The notes below the pieces were generated by a model. The model had not been told where the DNA came from. It did no database searches and worked only from the letters and a program-made list of their open reading frames with translations. The position numbers and the translations under genes were made by a program. Shown here in pieces: positions 14,736 through 15,264 of a stretch of 15,264 bases of DNA. This DNA is from Pelagophyceae sp. CCMP2097 (lineage: Eukaryota > Sar > Pelagophyceae), in assembly GCA_026770575.1 (NCBI GenBank), contig MU657303.1, positions 100,535-115,798 on the forward strand, read 5' to 3'. The stretch's first letter is position 1, and each line of letters starts with the position of its first letter.

Positions 14736-15264
14736 GGCGCCTGCACCGCCGACGCCGCGGAAATGGCCCAGACGACGGAAACCGGGCAGCCGCGCCGCGG
14801 ATATTGGGCCCCACCTTCCCGGGTTCGTTTTTTTCCCTTTACAATTGTAGGGGCACGGCGCGTGAACACACAAAAAGATCTCTATCTTTCCGTGATTCAC
14901 ACGCACCGTCACTTTGGGTCGAGATGTCCTTGGGACTTGGAGATTTCGGAATCGGCGTCGGATGGGGCTCGGGGCGGCGGCGTTGGGTCCGGGGGGTCCT
15001 TCGCTGTGACGCTGTAGAAGGACGCGCTCGCCGGCGTCGTGTGGCGATTTTTATCGGCGGTTTTGTGGTTTGGCCGCTCTTCGCGGCATCCGCGCGGGTC
15101 GTTCCGGGGCCTGCAGCCGCGGCGGCTCGGCGGAGGGGGGTACGCATGGCCCATGCCGAGGCCCGGGCGAGCTCACAGGGTTAAAGGCGCGCGGGCAAAA
15201 ACGATGGTGCCGGCACGTGCGACGGCGGCTGCGGACGGCCCGTGGAGGCGGCCGGAGGTCGGAA
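14736..15264. promoter_or_regulatory. Upstream region of the kleisin gene, no other gene seen
   Basis: This is the sequence ahead of the kleisin ATG (14735-14733, - strand). Open frames here lack any recognisable domain and have low-complexity Arg/Pro/Ala content. A T-rich patch at about 14826-14846 (GTTTTTTTCCCTTTACAATTG) is the only marked departure in composition and could belong to the 5' untranslated region or promoter. The region beyond 15050 is GC-rich and featureless to me. Confidence 0.4.

Noticed and set aside
14804..15184. A 126-codon + strand open frame upstream of the kleisin
   Set aside because: It lacks an ATG start and any domain, has a low-complexity C-terminal half, and probably overlaps the kleisin promoter.

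Overview
The window looks like nuclear DNA of a very GC-rich eukaryotic alga. It holds a large multi-exon NRPS-PKS locus on the + strand and a multi-exon cohesin kleisin (RAD21/SCC1) gene on the - strand. Short spliceosomal introns, tiny exons (27, 39, 42, 48 and 66 bp), alanine/arginine/aspartate-rich proteins and a bacterial-style megasynthase in a cohesin-bearing genome suggest a stramenopile (pelagophyte such as Aureococcus) or haptophyte. That taxonomic guess is inference. No reading frame runs through the first 7 kb. The genes appear only when exons are joined by matching the translation to known domain families, and I did this by eye.

Layout. 1-522: visibly less GC-rich upstream DNA with a nested inverted repeat at 15-75. 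523-1947: a type II-like thioesterase (TE1) in six exons with a complete Ser-Asp-His triad; it is either its own gene or the N-terminus of the next one. 2166-11867: a hybrid megasynthase of about 2,715 residues, ordered adenylation (A), peptidyl carrier (T), ketosynthase (KS), degenerate acyltransferase (AT), second thioesterase (TE2), ketoreductase (KR), acyl carrier (ACP). 11868-12198: short spacer between convergent genes, with a small perfect hairpin. 12199-14735 (- strand): kleisin in six exons, 698 residues, with the SMC3-binding N-domain and SMC1-binding winged helix at the two ends. 14736-15264: presumed kleisin upstream region, nothing else recognised.

How the parts may work together (inference). 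The A-T pair would activate and load a carboxylic or amino acid starter. The KS keeps Cys-His-His and could do one chain extension. The AT has lost its nucleophile motif, so the extender would have to come from an AT in trans. The KR looks active and would reduce the beta-keto group on the terminal ACP. TE2, oddly placed before the KR, and TE1 would release or proofread. There is no condensation, dehydratase or enoylreductase domain.

Cautions. The megasynthase has two apparent single-base frameshifts (3756-3758 and near 10322) and one in-frame TAA (9727-9729). Each could be an assembly error or a sign of decay. Splice choices reproduce family motifs and all exon phases close once the two frameshifts are allowed for, but several donors are GC rather than GT and need transcript support.
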